From: Streptomyces sp. CB02009
GTDB lineage: Bacteria > Actinomycetota > Actinomycetes > Streptomycetales > Streptomycetaceae
Reading direction: 5' to 3'
DNA length: 64,000 nt
Assembly (NCBI RefSeq): GCF_001905825.1
Contig: NZ_LIVV01000005.1
Span: 202,594 to 266,593 of the forward strand
Part shown: piece after piece, positions 33,480 through 42,022 of the stretch
Position numbering within the stretch: position 1 is the first letter of the stretch
Layout: every line of letters begins with the position of its first letter
The notes under the pieces: generated by a model
Seen by the model: only the letters and a program-made list of their open reading frames with translations
Told to the model about the DNA's origin: nothing
Databases searched by the model: none
Position numbers and translations under genes: made by a program

Positions 33480-34634
33480 TCAGCCGGTCTGGCGGGAAGA
33501 GTCGCTGGTCGTGGCGGTCTGCTGGAACAGCCATTCGGACTTCAGCTCGGCGTATCCGGGCTTGATGACCTCATTGATCATGGCCAGGCGTTCATCGAAA
33601 GGAATGAACGCTGATTTCATCGCATTGACCGTGAACCACTGCATGTCATCGAGCGTGTAATCGAATGCCTCGGTCAGCAGCTCGAATTCGCGGCTCATGC
33701 TGGTCCCGCTCATGAGCCGGTTGTCCGTGTTGACCGTGGCCCGGAAGTGCAGCGTGCGGAGCAGCCCGATGGGGTGCTCGGCGAACGAGGCCGCGGCACC
33801 GGTCTGGAGGTTGGAGGACGGGCACATCTCCAGCGGGATCCGCTTGTCGCGGACGTAGGCGGCGAGCCGGCCGAGGGTCACCGAGCCGTCGTCGGCGACC
33901 TCGATGTCGTCGATGATCCGGACACCGTGCCCGAGCCGGTCGGCGCCGCACCACTGGAGCGCCTGCCAGATCGACGGCAGCCCGAAGGCCTCGCCCGCGT
34001 GGATCGTGAAGTGGTTGTTCTCCCGCTTGAGGTACTCGAAGGCGTCGAGGTGCCGGGTGGGCGGGTAGCCGGCCTCGGCGCCCGCGATGTCGAAGCCGAC
34101 GACGCCGGTGTCGCGGTACCGGTTGGCGAGCTCGGCGATCTCCAGGGCGCGGGCGGCGTGCCGCATCGCGGTGAGCAGGGCGCCGACCCGGATGCGGTGC
34201 CCGTTGGCCCTGGCCTGCCGCTCACCCTCGCGGAAGCCCTCGTTGACGGCCTCGACGACCTCCTCCAGGGAGAGGCCGGCCTCCAGGTGCTGCTCGGGGG
34301 CGTAGCGCACCTCCGCGTACACGACGCCGTCCTCGGCGAGGTCGACGGCGCACTCGGCGGCGACGCGGAAGAGGGCGTCACGGGTCTGCATGACGGCGCA
34401 GGTGTGCGCGAAGGTCTCCAGGTACCGCTCGAGGGACCCGGAGTCGGCGGCTTCGCGGAACCAGATGCCGAGCTTGTCGGGCTCCGTCTCGGGGAGCTGC
34501 TGATAGCCCTGCTCCCGGGCGAGTTCGATGATCGCGCCGGGGCGCAGTCCACCGTCGAGGTGGTCGTGGAGCAGCACCTTCGGGGCACGGCGGATCTGGT
34601 CCGCGGTGGGGACGCTGGGGGTCTGGCTCGTCAT
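33480..34634 (-). CDS. add: adenosine deaminase
   Basis: A 384-residue cytosolic zinc hydrolase that converts (deoxy)adenosine to (deoxy)inosine for phosphorolysis by purine nucleoside phosphorylase. Zinc ligands and catalytic residues are visible: HDHLDGG (about 24), the Glu of TIHAGEA (about 213), the His of LGHGVRI (about 233) and the Asp-Asp/Asn motif SxNTDNRLMS (about 314). It carries the nucleoside-regulon palindrome 17 bases before the ATG; TAGAGT lies six bases before the ATG, so the mRNA may be leaderless. Confidence 0.95.
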   Translation of the reverse strand: MTSQTPSVPTADQIRRAPKVLLHDHLDGGLRPGAIIELAREQGYQQLPETEPDKLGIWFREAADSGSLERYLETFAHTCAVMQTRDALFRVAAECAVDLAEDGVVYAEVRYAPEQHLEAGLSLEEVVEAVNEGFREGERQARANGHRIRVGALLTAMRHAARALEIAELANRYRDTGVVGFDIAGAEAGYPPTRHLDAFEYLKRENNHFTIHAGEAFGLPSIWQALQWCGADRLGHGVRIIDDIEVADDGSVTLGRLAAYVRDKRIPLEMCPSSNLQTGAAASFAEHPIGLLRTLHFRATVNTDNRLMSGTSMSREFELLTEAFDYTLDDMQWFTVNAMKSAFIPFDERLAMINEVIKPGYAELKSEWLFQQTATTSDSSRQTG

Positions 34635-34650
34635 TTCCGCACTCTAGCCC

Positions 34651-34662
34651 CTACGCGCGTAG
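34651..34662 (-). promoter_or_regulatory. palindromic operator CTACGCGCGTAG at the add promoter
   Basis: Perfect copy of the nucleoside-regulon palindrome, four bases upstream of a -10-like TAGAGT (34646-34641 on the minus strand). Confidence 0.78.
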
Positions 34663-34739
34663 AGCGCGCCCCGTGGCGCCGCGTCCGTCCCGGGGTTTTT
34701 CAGGTGCGGCCCGGAATCGCGAACACCTAGCGTGGGCCC

Positions 34740-35513
34740 ATGACTTCCGCGATCCCCGACGCCGAACTGCGGCGCATCCACGAGTCCTTCTCCGGCTTCC
34801 ACCGACGTCAGGCGGACCGGGTCGTCGCGTTCCCCGGCGGCTTCGCCGCCCTCGACGACCGGTACACGCACTCCCGGGGCAACAACCACCTGGTGGTCGA
34901 CGGCGCGACCGACCCCGAGGCCCTGCCCGCGCGGGCCGAGGAGCTGCTCGGCCACCTCGCGCACCGGCTCGTGTTCGTCGTCGACGACGAGGTCGCGGCC
35001 GCCTCCCGCGGGCCGCTGGAGCGGGCCGGCTACAGCCACGCGGCCATGTACCTGATGCGGCACACCGGTCCGGTCCCGGCGCACGGCGGGGCCCGGCAGG
35101 TGGGCCTGGAGGAGCTGCGCGCGCCGGCCACGGAGGCCTGGCACCGGTTCGCTCCGGGGGTGTCCGACGAGGAGGTCCACCAGCTGGTGGAGCGGCGGCG
35201 CGCCCGGCTGGGGGCCGCCGACGACGTACGGTTCCTCGCCTCGTACACCGAGGACGGCGAGGTGGCGTCGTGGGTCGACCTGTACCTCGACCCGGCGGCC
35301 GGGACCGCCCGGATCGAGGACCTGGTGACCGCAGAGGCGCACCTCGGGCGTGGCCATGCCGGAAGGGTCCTCGACACGGCGCTGCACCTGGCGGCCGAGG
35401 CCGGCTGCGACCTCCGCTTCCTGAGCGCGAACAAGGAGAAGTGGCCGCACCGCTGGTACGGGCGGAAGGGCTTCGTCGTCGTCGACACCGTCCACACCTT
35501 CGAGAGGGGATAG
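34740..35513 (+). CDS. GNAT-family acetyltransferase
   Basis: A 257-residue protein whose C-terminal half (about 125-250) has the GNAT fold: YTEDGEVASWVDLYLDPAAGTARIEDLVTAEAHLGRGHAGRVL, where R/Q-G-x-G/A is LGRGHAG (acetyl-CoA loop), and LSANKEKWPHRWYGRKGF. The N-terminal half is a degenerate similar fold. The substrate is unknown. TAGCGT (34728-34733) lies six bases before the ATG and no Shine-Dalgarno is visible, suggesting a leaderless transcript. It is divergent from add and four bases ahead of the LD-carboxypeptidase gene. Confidence 0.83.
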   Translation: MTSAIPDAELRRIHESFSGFHRRQADRVVAFPGGFAALDDRYTHSRGNNHLVVDGATDPEALPARAEELLGHLAHRLVFVVDDEVAAASRGPLERAGYSHAAMYLMRHTGPVPAHGGARQVGLEELRAPATEAWHRFAPGVSDEEVHQLVERRRARLGAADDVRFLASYTEDGEVASWVDLYLDPAAGTARIEDLVTAEAHLGRGHAGRVLDTALHLAAEAGCDLRFLSANKEKWPHRWYGRKGFVVVDTVHTFERG

Positions 35514-35517
35514 CGGC

Positions 35518-36561
35518 ATGCCGACACCTGTGCACCCGCCCAAGCCGCGGCCCGGCGACAAGGTCGCGGTCGTCTCCCCGTCGAGCGGCCTGCCGGGGCT
35601 CCTCCCGATGCCCTACGAGCTGGGTCTCGACCGGCTGCGGCGGGAGTTCGGCCTGGTCCCGGTCGAGTACCCGACCACACGCGCCTGGGGCTCGACGCCC
35701 CGGGACCGCGCCGCCGATCTGAACGCCGCGTTCGCCGACCCGGAGATCAAGGCCGTCATCGCCACCATCGGCGGCGAGGACCAGATCACCGTGCTCCCCC
35801 ATCTGGACCGGGAGTTGATCCGCGCCCACCCGAAGCCGTTCTTCGGGTACAGCGACAACACCAACCTGCTGCTCCTCCTGCGCAACCTCGGCGTCGTGAG
35901 CTACCACGGCGGCTCGGTGATGGTGGAGCTCGGCCGGCCCGGGGCGCTCCACCCGCGGACGGCGGACTCCCTGCGGGCCGCGCTGTTCGGCTCCGGCCCG
36001 TACGAGCTGACGCCGTCGGCGGACGTCGGCGACGTCAACGGACGGTGGGAGGTTCCGGAGACCTTCGCGCGCGAACCGGTGATGGAGCCGGGCGAGGGCT
36101 GGTTCTGGCACCGGGCCGACCGGGTCGTCACCGGGACCGGCTGGGGCGGCTGCCTGGAGATCCTGGCCTGGATGCTGATGGCCGACCGGGAGATCCGGCC
36201 GGTCGAGGAGTACGCCGGGCAGGTGCTCTTCCTGGAGACCTCCGAGGAGATGCCGGGCGCAGACGAGGTGTACCGGATCCTGCGGAACATGGGAGAGCGC
36301 GGGCTGCTGCGGCAGTTCCCGGCCCTCCTGATGGCCCGGGCCAAGAGCTGGAGCTTCGAGCAGCCCCTCGGCGCGGAGGCCCGGGCCGCCTACCGGAAGG
36401 CCCAACGCGACGCGGTGCTCAGGGCGTTGGGCGAGTACGCGCCACAGACCATGGCGGTCTTCGACGTCGACTTCGGGCACACCGACCCGCAGCTGGTGCT
36501 CCCGTGCGGCGGCCCGATCCGCGTCGACGGCCCCGCGCGGCGCATCACCGTCACGTACTGA
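35518..36561 (+). CDS. S66-family LD-carboxypeptidase / MccF-like peptidase
   Basis: A 347-residue serine peptidase. The nucleophile Ser is in FFGYSDNTNLLLLL (about 111), the Glu in LFLETSEEMPG (about 241) and the His near DFGHTDPQLVLPCGG (about 320). S66 enzymes either trim the terminal D-Ala of murein tetrapeptides (LdcA) or, as MccF, cleave toxic aminoacyl nucleotides; the presence of SDNTN and the length are compatible with both, with MccF-like enzymes common in Streptomyces. It starts four bases after the GNAT stop, so likely co-transcribed. Confidence 0.85.
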   Translation: MPTPVHPPKPRPGDKVAVVSPSSGLPGLLPMPYELGLDRLRREFGLVPVEYPTTRAWGSTPRDRAADLNAAFADPEIKAVIATIGGEDQITVLPHLDRELIRAHPKPFFGYSDNTNLLLLLRNLGVVSYHGGSVMVELGRPGALHPRTADSLRAALFGSGPYELTPSADVGDVNGRWEVPETFAREPVMEPGEGWFWHRADRVVTGTGWGGCLEILAWMLMADREIRPVEEYAGQVLFLETSEEMPGADEVYRILRNMGERGLLRQFPALLMARAKSWSFEQPLGAEARAAYRKAQRDAVLRALGEYAPQTMAVFDVDFGHTDPQLVLPCGGPIRVDGPARRITVTY

Positions 36562-36653
36562 GTCCGGCCGGACGGGGGCGCCCCGCCGGGCGATACGTAA
36601 CAGAGACCGCGCGTACGACTGGCGTACACCTCTCCTTCTGAGACTGTTCTGTC

Positions 36654-37430
36654 ATGGCGCACTTCGCACTCGTGGGGCCGCCCGACTCCCGGAGACCCCG
36701 GCTCGGTCGGCCTGTTGGAGGTTCCCGCACGTCGGCGGCGGTGGGCGGCGTGGTGCTGCTCCTTCCGGACGGCGAGCCGGTGTCGGGGCGGCGGGCCTCC
36801 GTCCCGGCGCACGCGGCGATGCTGCCGCTCGGGCGCGGCCTGGTCCGGGCCGGCCGGTCCGAGGGGCTCGTCGCCCATGTGGTGCGCTACCGCGGACGCG
36901 GCTGGAACGGCACCGACGCCAACCTCGCCGCGGACGCCTCCTGGGCCGTCGCGGAGGCGGTACGGCGCTACGGCGACGTCCCGGTCTGCCTCGTCGGCCA
37001 CGGCCTCGGCGGCCGGGCGGCGCTGCGGGCCGCCGGGCACGGCGCGGTCGGCGCGGTCCTCGCGCTGGCCCCGTGGCTGCCGGAGGACGACATGGCGGCG
37101 GAACCGGAGGCCGTACGGCAGCTGGTGGGCCGCCGGGTGCTGCTCGTGCACGGCACGAACGACGCCCGCACGGACCCGGAGTTGTCGTTCCGGTACGCCG
37201 AGCGGGCGAAGAAGGCGAACCGTGACACCTGCCGGTTCGAGGTGCACTCCGACGGTCACGCGCTGCGGCAGTACGCGGACGAGGTGCGGGCCCTGGCCGC
37301 CGACTTCGTGCTCGGCGCGCTCTTCGCCCGGCCGGTCGCCCGGCCGGTCGCCGACGCGATGGCCGCTCCCCCGCCGCTGGGCCTGCGGATGCCGCTCGCG
37401 GCGGGCTTCGGGGGCTCACTCCGCAGGTGA
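36654..37430 (+). CDS. alpha/beta-hydrolase-fold protein with nucleophile replaced by Gly
   Basis: A 258-residue alpha/beta-hydrolase-like protein. The elbow reads LVGHGLGGRAAL instead of GHSxGG, so the catalytic Ser is Gly (about 121). An acidic candidate (HGTNDARTD, about 170) and a His (SDGHALRQ, about 203) remain in the usual order. It may be catalytically dead, a binding protein, or an enzyme using another mechanism. The C-terminus converges on and overlaps the LysR gene by 15 bp. Isolated, with no operon partner. Confidence 0.72.
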   Translation: MAHFALVGPPDSRRPRLGRPVGGSRTSAAVGGVVLLLPDGEPVSGRRASVPAHAAMLPLGRGLVRAGRSEGLVAHVVRYRGRGWNGTDANLAADASWAVAEAVRRYGDVPVCLVGHGLGGRAALRAAGHGAVGAVLALAPWLPEDDMAAEPEAVRQLVGRRVLLVHGTNDARTDPELSFRYAERAKKANRDTCRFEVHSDGHALRQYADEVRALAADFVLGALFARPVARPVADAMAAPPPLGLRMPLAAGFGGSLRR

Positions 37431-38372
37431 GGGCTCCACCGCGTCGGCCTCCGCCGGGAGCAGGGGCGCCGCGGGCTCCTTCGGGAGCAGATGGCCGCGC
37501 CTGCCGAGCAGGAACTTCTTGAAGGCGGCCACCGGGGCGGTGTCCGGGTGGCCGTCCAGCCAGGCGACGCCGATCTCGCGGACCGCGCGCGGTGCGGTGA
37601 CGGTGAGTTCGACGACGCCCGGGCGCGGCACCGCCGGCGGGGGCAGCAGGGCGACACCGAGGCCGGCGGCGACGAGGCCGCGCAGGGTCTCGGCCTCCTC
37701 GCCCTCGAAGGCGATCCGGGGCTTGAAGCCGGCCTCCGCGCACAGGTCGTCGGTGATGCGGCGGAGCCCGTACCCCGGTTCCAGAGTCACGAAGGTCTCG
37801 TCGGAGGCCTCGGCGAGGCGGACGCGCTTGCGGCCCGCGAGCCGGTGGTCGTCGGGGACGACGAGCCGGAGCCGCTGCTCGTCGAGGCGCCGGGCGACCA
37901 GGTCGGGGGCGTCGGGCACCGGCGAGGTCAGGCAGAGGTCGAGGTCGCCGGCCCGGAGCCGTTCGATCATGGCTTCGCCGTAGTTCTGGACGAGGGTGAA
38001 GCGGATCCCCGGGTGGTCGACGCGGAAGGCGCGGATGAGGCCGGGGACGGTCTCGGAGCCCATGGTGTGGAGGAAGCCGAAGGCGACCCGGCCCGCGGTG
38101 GGGTCGGCGTCGGCCCGTACGGTGTCGGCGGCCCGCTCCACCTCGGCGAGGGCCCGTTCGGCGGCGGTGAGGAAGCGGCGCCCGGCGGGGGTGAGGGAGA
38201 CCGTGCGGCCGCGGCGGGCGAAGAGGGTGACGCCGAGGTCCTGTTCGAGCCGGACCATCGCGCGGGAGAGCGTGGACTGCGGGACGCCCATCTCGGCCGC
38301 GGCCCTGGTCACGTGCTCGTGCCGGGCGACCGCGGCGAAGTACGCGAGCCGCGGGGCGAGCAGCAGTCCCAT
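37416..38372 (-). CDS. LysR-family transcriptional regulator
   Basis: A 318-residue regulator: N-terminal winged HTH (about 1-62, FAAVARHEHVTRAAAEMGVPQSTLSRAMVRLEQDLGVTLFARRGR) and a periplasmic-binding-like effector domain (about 90-295). It is divergent from an MFS transporter gene 119 bases away, the usual layout of a LysR activator with its target. ATG 38372 follows GAAGAAG. A dyad with ATGCAC...GTGCAT and GGAAC...GTTCC lies in the shared gap. Confidence 0.9.
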   Translation of the reverse strand: MGLLLAPRLAYFAAVARHEHVTRAAAEMGVPQSTLSRAMVRLEQDLGVTLFARRGRTVSLTPAGRRFLTAAERALAEVERAADTVRADADPTAGRVAFGFLHTMGSETVPGLIRAFRVDHPGIRFTLVQNYGEAMIERLRAGDLDLCLTSPVPDAPDLVARRLDEQRLRLVVPDDHRLAGRKRVRLAEASDETFVTLEPGYGLRRITDDLCAEAGFKPRIAFEGEEAETLRGLVAAGLGVALLPPPAVPRPGVVELTVTAPRAVREIGVAWLDGHPDTAPVAAFKKFLLGRRGHLLPKEPAAPLLPAEADAVEPSPAE

Positions 38373-38420
38373 GTCTTCTTCGTTACTGTTCGGTGACAGG
38401 CGAGGCTGTGACCCGTACTC

Positions 38421-38456
38421 ATGCACCATGGGAACGATTACAGCAGTTCCGTGCAT
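38421..38456. promoter_or_regulatory. candidate LysR-type regulator dyad between LysR and MFS genes
   Basis: Outer arms ATGCAC (38421-38426) and GTGCAT (38451-38456) enclose GGAAC (38431-38435) and GTTCC (38446-38450). The symmetry is imperfect (arm spacings differ), but it is the only clear dyad in the divergent gap. Confidence 0.45.
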
Positions 38457-38491
38457 TGGACGCATGAAGCGGGGCGTCCTACGTTCGAGAC

Positions 38492-39775
38492 ATGCCTCCC
38501 GCCAGTACCCAGGCGGCCGCCACCCACGCGTCCGCCGACACCCGCCCCGCCCCCGCCGACACCCGCCTCGCTCCCGGCGCCCCCGGCTACCGCCGGCTGA
38601 GCCTCGCGCTCTTCGCCGCCGGCCTCGCCGCCTTCGCGCTCCTCTACTCCACGCAGGCCCTCCTCCCGGCCATCTCGGCCGAGTTCGGCGCCACCGCCTC
38701 CGCCGCCTCCTGGACGGTCTCGGCCGCGACCGGCGCCCTCGCCCTGTGTGTGATCCCGCTCAGCGCCCTGTCGGAGCGCTTCGGCCGGCGCACGATGATG
38801 ATCGCCTCCCTGTCGGTCTCGGTCGGCATCGCGCTCCTCGTGCCGCTCGCCCCCAACCTGGAGTCCCTGATCGCCCTCCGCGCGATCCAGGGCGCCGCGC
38901 TCGCCGGCCTTCCGGCCTCCGCGATGGCCTTCCTCGCCGAGGAGGTCCGGCCCAAGGCGCTGATCGCCGCGATCGGCCTCTTCGTGGCGGGCAACTCGAT
39001 CGGCGGCATGAGCGGCCGTCTGGTGACCGGCTGGGTGGCCCAGATGTGGGGCTGGCGGGCGGGTCTGGCCGCCGTCGGCCTGACGTCCCTGCTGTGCGCG
39101 CTGGCCTTCCGGGCGCTGCTGCCGAAGGCGCGGCACTTCACGCCCGGCACCCTCAACCCGAAGGCGCTGGCCCGGACCGTGCGGACGCACCTCGCGGACC
39201 CGCTGCTGATGCGGCTGTACGCGATCGGCGCCCTGTTCATGACGGTGTTCGGCGCGGTGTACACCGTGATCGGCTACCGCCTGGTCGAGGCCCCGTTCTC
39301 GCTGCCGCAGGGCGTGATCGGCTCGATCTTCCTGATCTACCTGGTCGGTACGGTCTCCTCCGCCGCCGCGGGCCGGCTCGTCGGCCGGCTCGGCCGGCGC
39401 GGGGCGCTCTACCTGGCGGTCTCCACCACCGCCGCGGGCCTGCTCCTCTCGCTCTCCGACGCGCTGCCTGCGGTCCTCGCGGGCCTCGTCCTGATCACGG
39501 CCGGCTTCTTCGCGGGCCACGCGGTCGCCTCCTCCTCGGTGAGCCGGACGGCCACCACGGGCCGCGCCCAGGCCTCGGCGCTCTACCAGTCCGCGTACTA
39601 CCTGGGCAGCAGCGCGGGCGGCACGCTCGGCGCGATCGCGTTCCACGCGGGCGGATGGGCCGGGACCGTCCTGATCGGTCTCGTCGCGGTCCTCGGCGTC
39701 GTCTCGGTGACCCTGTACGGCACCCACAGCGCGCGCGTGGAGGCACGGCAGGGACGGCTCGCCGCGTCCTGCTGA
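38492..39775 (+). CDS. MFS transporter (YnfM/AraJ-like 12-helix)
   Basis: A 427-residue, 12-helix major facilitator. Motif A-like ALSERFGRRTMMIASL is near residue 93, and helix 5 carries GNSIGGMSGRLVTGWVAQMWGWRAGL, typical of the YnfM/NepI-type drug or metabolite exporters. The N-terminus is Ala/Pro-rich. It is divergent from a LysR gene that probably regulates it. The substrate is unknown. Confidence 0.87.
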   Translation: MPPASTQAAATHASADTRPAPADTRLAPGAPGYRRLSLALFAAGLAAFALLYSTQALLPAISAEFGATASAASWTVSAATGALALCVIPLSALSERFGRRTMMIASLSVSVGIALLVPLAPNLESLIALRAIQGAALAGLPASAMAFLAEEVRPKALIAAIGLFVAGNSIGGMSGRLVTGWVAQMWGWRAGLAAVGLTSLLCALAFRALLPKARHFTPGTLNPKALARTVRTHLADPLLMRLYAIGALFMTVFGAVYTVIGYRLVEAPFSLPQGVIGSIFLIYLVGTVSSAAAGRLVGRLGRRGALYLAVSTTAAGLLLSLSDALPAVLAGLVLITAGFFAGHAVASSSVSRTATTGRAQASALYQSAYYLGSSAGGTLGAIAFHAGGWAGTVLIGLVAVLGVVSVTLYGTHSARVEARQGRLAASC

Positions 39776-39852
39776 TTCCGGCCGGATCCCGTGCAACTGA
39801 GTCGCTCCCCCGGACGTCCTGACAGATAGGACTCAAGGGGGAGTTGACGATC

Positions 39853-40560
39853 ATGAAGAGATTCACGGGGCGCATAGCCAGACGAGCCGGTCTCGCGGCG
39901 GGCCTCACCTCACTGGTGCTGCCGATGACGATCGCGCTCGGTGCGGCTCCGGCGCAGGCGGCGTCCTGCAACGTGACGACGGGCCCGTACCAGAAGCAGG
40001 TGGAGAAGTTCCTCGGCCGCACGGCCGACGGACGCCAGTCGCTCGCCGACTGCAAGGCCATCCAGGCCTTCCAGAAGAAGCACGGCATCACCCCGAGCGC
40101 GGGGTACGCCGGGACGATCACCTGGCGCACGATGAACACGATGAACCAGCAGAAGGCGGCCGGGTCCAACCCGAACAAGGACCGCAAGTGTCCGACCAAC
40201 AGGGGCCGGATCGCCTGCGTCGACCTCACCCGCCAGCTCAGCTGGATCCAGGACGGCTCGCGCCTCAAGTACGGTCCCGTTCCGGTCCGCACGGGCAAGG
40301 ACGGCACCGAGACCCGGACCGGGTCGAAGAAGATCTACATGCGGAACATCAACCACTGGTCGACGCTGTACCACGTCTCCATGCCGTACTCGCAGTTCTT
40401 CGACGGCGGCCAGGCGTTCCACTCGACCACGAAGTCCATGTGGAACCCGCCGGGCTCGGGCGGCTGCGTCAACATGACGTCGAAGGACGCCAAGGCGTAC
40501 TGGGGCCTGCTCAAGAACGGCGACGACGTGTTCGTCTACGGGCGCAAGCCGGGAACCTGA
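39853..40560 (+). CDS. secreted L,D-transpeptidase-like protein with altered catalytic motif
   Basis: A 235-residue exported protein. The signal peptide (to AQAAS, about 37) is followed by a peptidoglycan-binding-like region (about 42-100, FLGRTADGRQSLADCKAIQAFQKKHG) and a YkuD domain (about 115-230): the conserved His of AFHST (about 196) and the catalytic Cys of GSGGCVNM (about 210). The usual S/T-HGC is SGGC here, so the His next to Cys is Gly. It may still be active, as this variant recurs in actinomycete paralogues, but this is not settled. ATG 39853 lies nine bases after AAGGGGGAG. Confidence 0.82.
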   Translation: MKRFTGRIARRAGLAAGLTSLVLPMTIALGAAPAQAASCNVTTGPYQKQVEKFLGRTADGRQSLADCKAIQAFQKKHGITPSAGYAGTITWRTMNTMNQQKAAGSNPNKDRKCPTNRGRIACVDLTRQLSWIQDGSRLKYGPVPVRTGKDGTETRTGSKKIYMRNINHWSTLYHVSMPYSQFFDGGQAFHSTTKSMWNPPGSGGCVNMTSKDAKAYWGLLKNGDDVFVYGRKPGT

Positions 40561-40644
40561 CCCCGACTGTCAGTCCGCTGCGGTAGCTTCCCTCTCACCG
40601 GCACCGAACGGGTGCCGGCGAGGGGTGAGTGGGGTGTGGACCCG

Positions 40645-41616
40645 ATGAGCGACGCCGCGGCCGCGACGACGGACCAGCTGGACAAGTACCGCCGGGAGCT
40701 GACCGGTTACTGCTACCGGATGCTCGGATCCTCCTTCGAGGCGGAGGACGCGGTGCAGGACACCATGGTGCGGGCCTGGAAGGCCATCGACTCCTTCGAA
40801 GGACGCTCCTCCCTGCGGTCCTGGCTCTACCGGATCGCCACCAACGTCTGCCTCGACGCGCTGAACGCGGGCAACCGGAGGGCGCGGCCCATGGACCTGA
40901 CCTCTCCGACGCCGGTCGCGCAGGCGCAGCTCGTGAAGCAGCCCGAGATCACCTGGCTGGAGCCCGTCCCCGACGGGCGGGTGCTGCCCTCGGTCGCCGA
41001 CCCGGCGGAGACGGCCGTCTCCCGGGAGACCGTGCGGCTCGCGTTCGTGGCCGCGCTCCAGCACCTGCCGCCCAAGCAGCGGGCGGTGCTGATCCTGCGC
41101 GAGGTGCTGGCCTGGAAGGCGAGCGAGGTCGCCGAGCTCCTCGACACCTCCGTCGCCTCGGTCAACAGCGCCCTCCAGCGGGCCCGCGCGACGCTGGCCG
41201 AGCAGGCGCCGGCCGCCTCCGACACCGCGAACCCCCTCGACGAGGAGCAGAAGGCGCTCCTGGAGCGCTACGTCGCCGCGTTCGAGGGCTACGACATGAA
41301 GGCGCTGACCGCGCTCCTCCACGAGGACGCGACCATGTCCATGCCGCCGTACGACCTCTGGCTGCAGGGGCACGACGACATCGTCGGCTGGATGCTGGGC
41401 GTCGGCGAGGTCTGCGCGGGCTCCAAGCTGGTGCCGACCGTGGCGAACGGCTCGCCGGCCTTCGCCCAGTACCACCCGGACCCGGCGGGCGGCTTCAGCC
41501 CGTGGGCGCTGATCGTCCTGGAGCTGCGGGACGGCAAGGTCGCCGGAATGGACTTCTTCCTGGACACCGAGCGCTGGTTCCCGCTGTTCGACCTGCCGGC
41601 CCGACTGGAGGCGTAG
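40645..41616 (+). CDS. ECF sigma factor with C-terminal SnoaL-like domain
   Basis: A 323-residue sigma factor: region 2 (about 18-88, LTGYCYRMLGSSFEAEDAVQDTMVRAWKAIDSFEG, SLRSWLYRIATNVCLD), region 4 (about 135-185, LQHLPPKQRAVLILREVLAWKASEVAELLDTSVASVNSALQRAR), then an NTF2/SnoaL-like domain (about 200-320). This architecture, without a neighbouring anti-sigma gene, is typical of mycobacterial SigG/SigJ-like groups in which the extra domain regulates activity. ATG 40645 was chosen after GGGGTGTGGA; an in-frame earlier start is possible. Confidence 0.87.
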   Translation: MSDAAAATTDQLDKYRRELTGYCYRMLGSSFEAEDAVQDTMVRAWKAIDSFEGRSSLRSWLYRIATNVCLDALNAGNRRARPMDLTSPTPVAQAQLVKQPEITWLEPVPDGRVLPSVADPAETAVSRETVRLAFVAALQHLPPKQRAVLILREVLAWKASEVAELLDTSVASVNSALQRARATLAEQAPAASDTANPLDEEQKALLERYVAAFEGYDMKALTALLHEDATMSMPPYDLWLQGHDDIVGWMLGVGEVCAGSKLVPTVANGSPAFAQYHPDPAGGFSPWALIVLELRDGKVAGMDFFLDTERWFPLFDLPARLEA

Positions 41617-41626
41617 GGCCCGGGAA

Positions 41627-41678
41627 CCGGATGCCTGGCTATCTATATACCCGGATGCCTGGATACCCGGATGCCTGG
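41627..41678. repeat. three direct repeats of CCGGATGCCTGG
   Basis: Copies at 41627-41638, 41651-41662 and 41667-41678, immediately between the ECF sigma stop and the STAS gene stop (convergent genes). The interval between the first two is AT-rich (CTATCTATATACC), unusual for this region. Confidence 0.7.
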
Positions 41679-41681
41679 AGG

Positions 41682-41957
41682 CTAGAGGCCCAGGGTTCCG
41701 CCGAGACCGGTGAGCAGGAGCAGGGCCCGCAGGTCGGGCCCCGCTCCGTGGAACCGGATCCGGTGCCCCCGGCGCCCGGCGGCGAGCTTCAGCCGGGCGA
41801 GGGCGTCGACGGCGGCGAGGTCGGCCGGCGCGAGCGCGCCGACCTCGCAGACCACGTCCCCGGGCGGCGCGGCCCCGAGCCGGGCACAGAGACGCGTCAC
41901 CTCGTCCCCGGTGGGGCGGGCGGTCAGGGTCACGACGAGCGGTCGACTGGTGTCCAC
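41682..41957 (-). CDS. STAS-domain protein
   Basis: A 91-residue stand-alone STAS domain like anti-sigma-factor antagonists: VVCEVGALAPADLAAVDALARLKLAAGRRGHRIRFHGAGPDLRALLLLTGL. The position of the usual phosphorylated Ser (D-x-S) is occupied by Ala/Ala-Val-Asp, so it may not be switched by phosphorylation, as in MlaB-type STAS proteins. GTG start. Convergent with the ECF sigma gene. Confidence 0.72.
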   Translation of the reverse strand: MDTSRPLVVTLTARPTGDEVTRLCARLGAAPPGDVVCEVGALAPADLAAVDALARLKLAAGRRGHRIRFHGAGPDLRALLLLTGLGGTLGL

Positions 41958-42022
41958 ACGGCTTGAGACCGGCCCTCGGACCGGAACTCATCGGTGATCG
42001 CTTCGGCCGTAGGGTCGGGATC

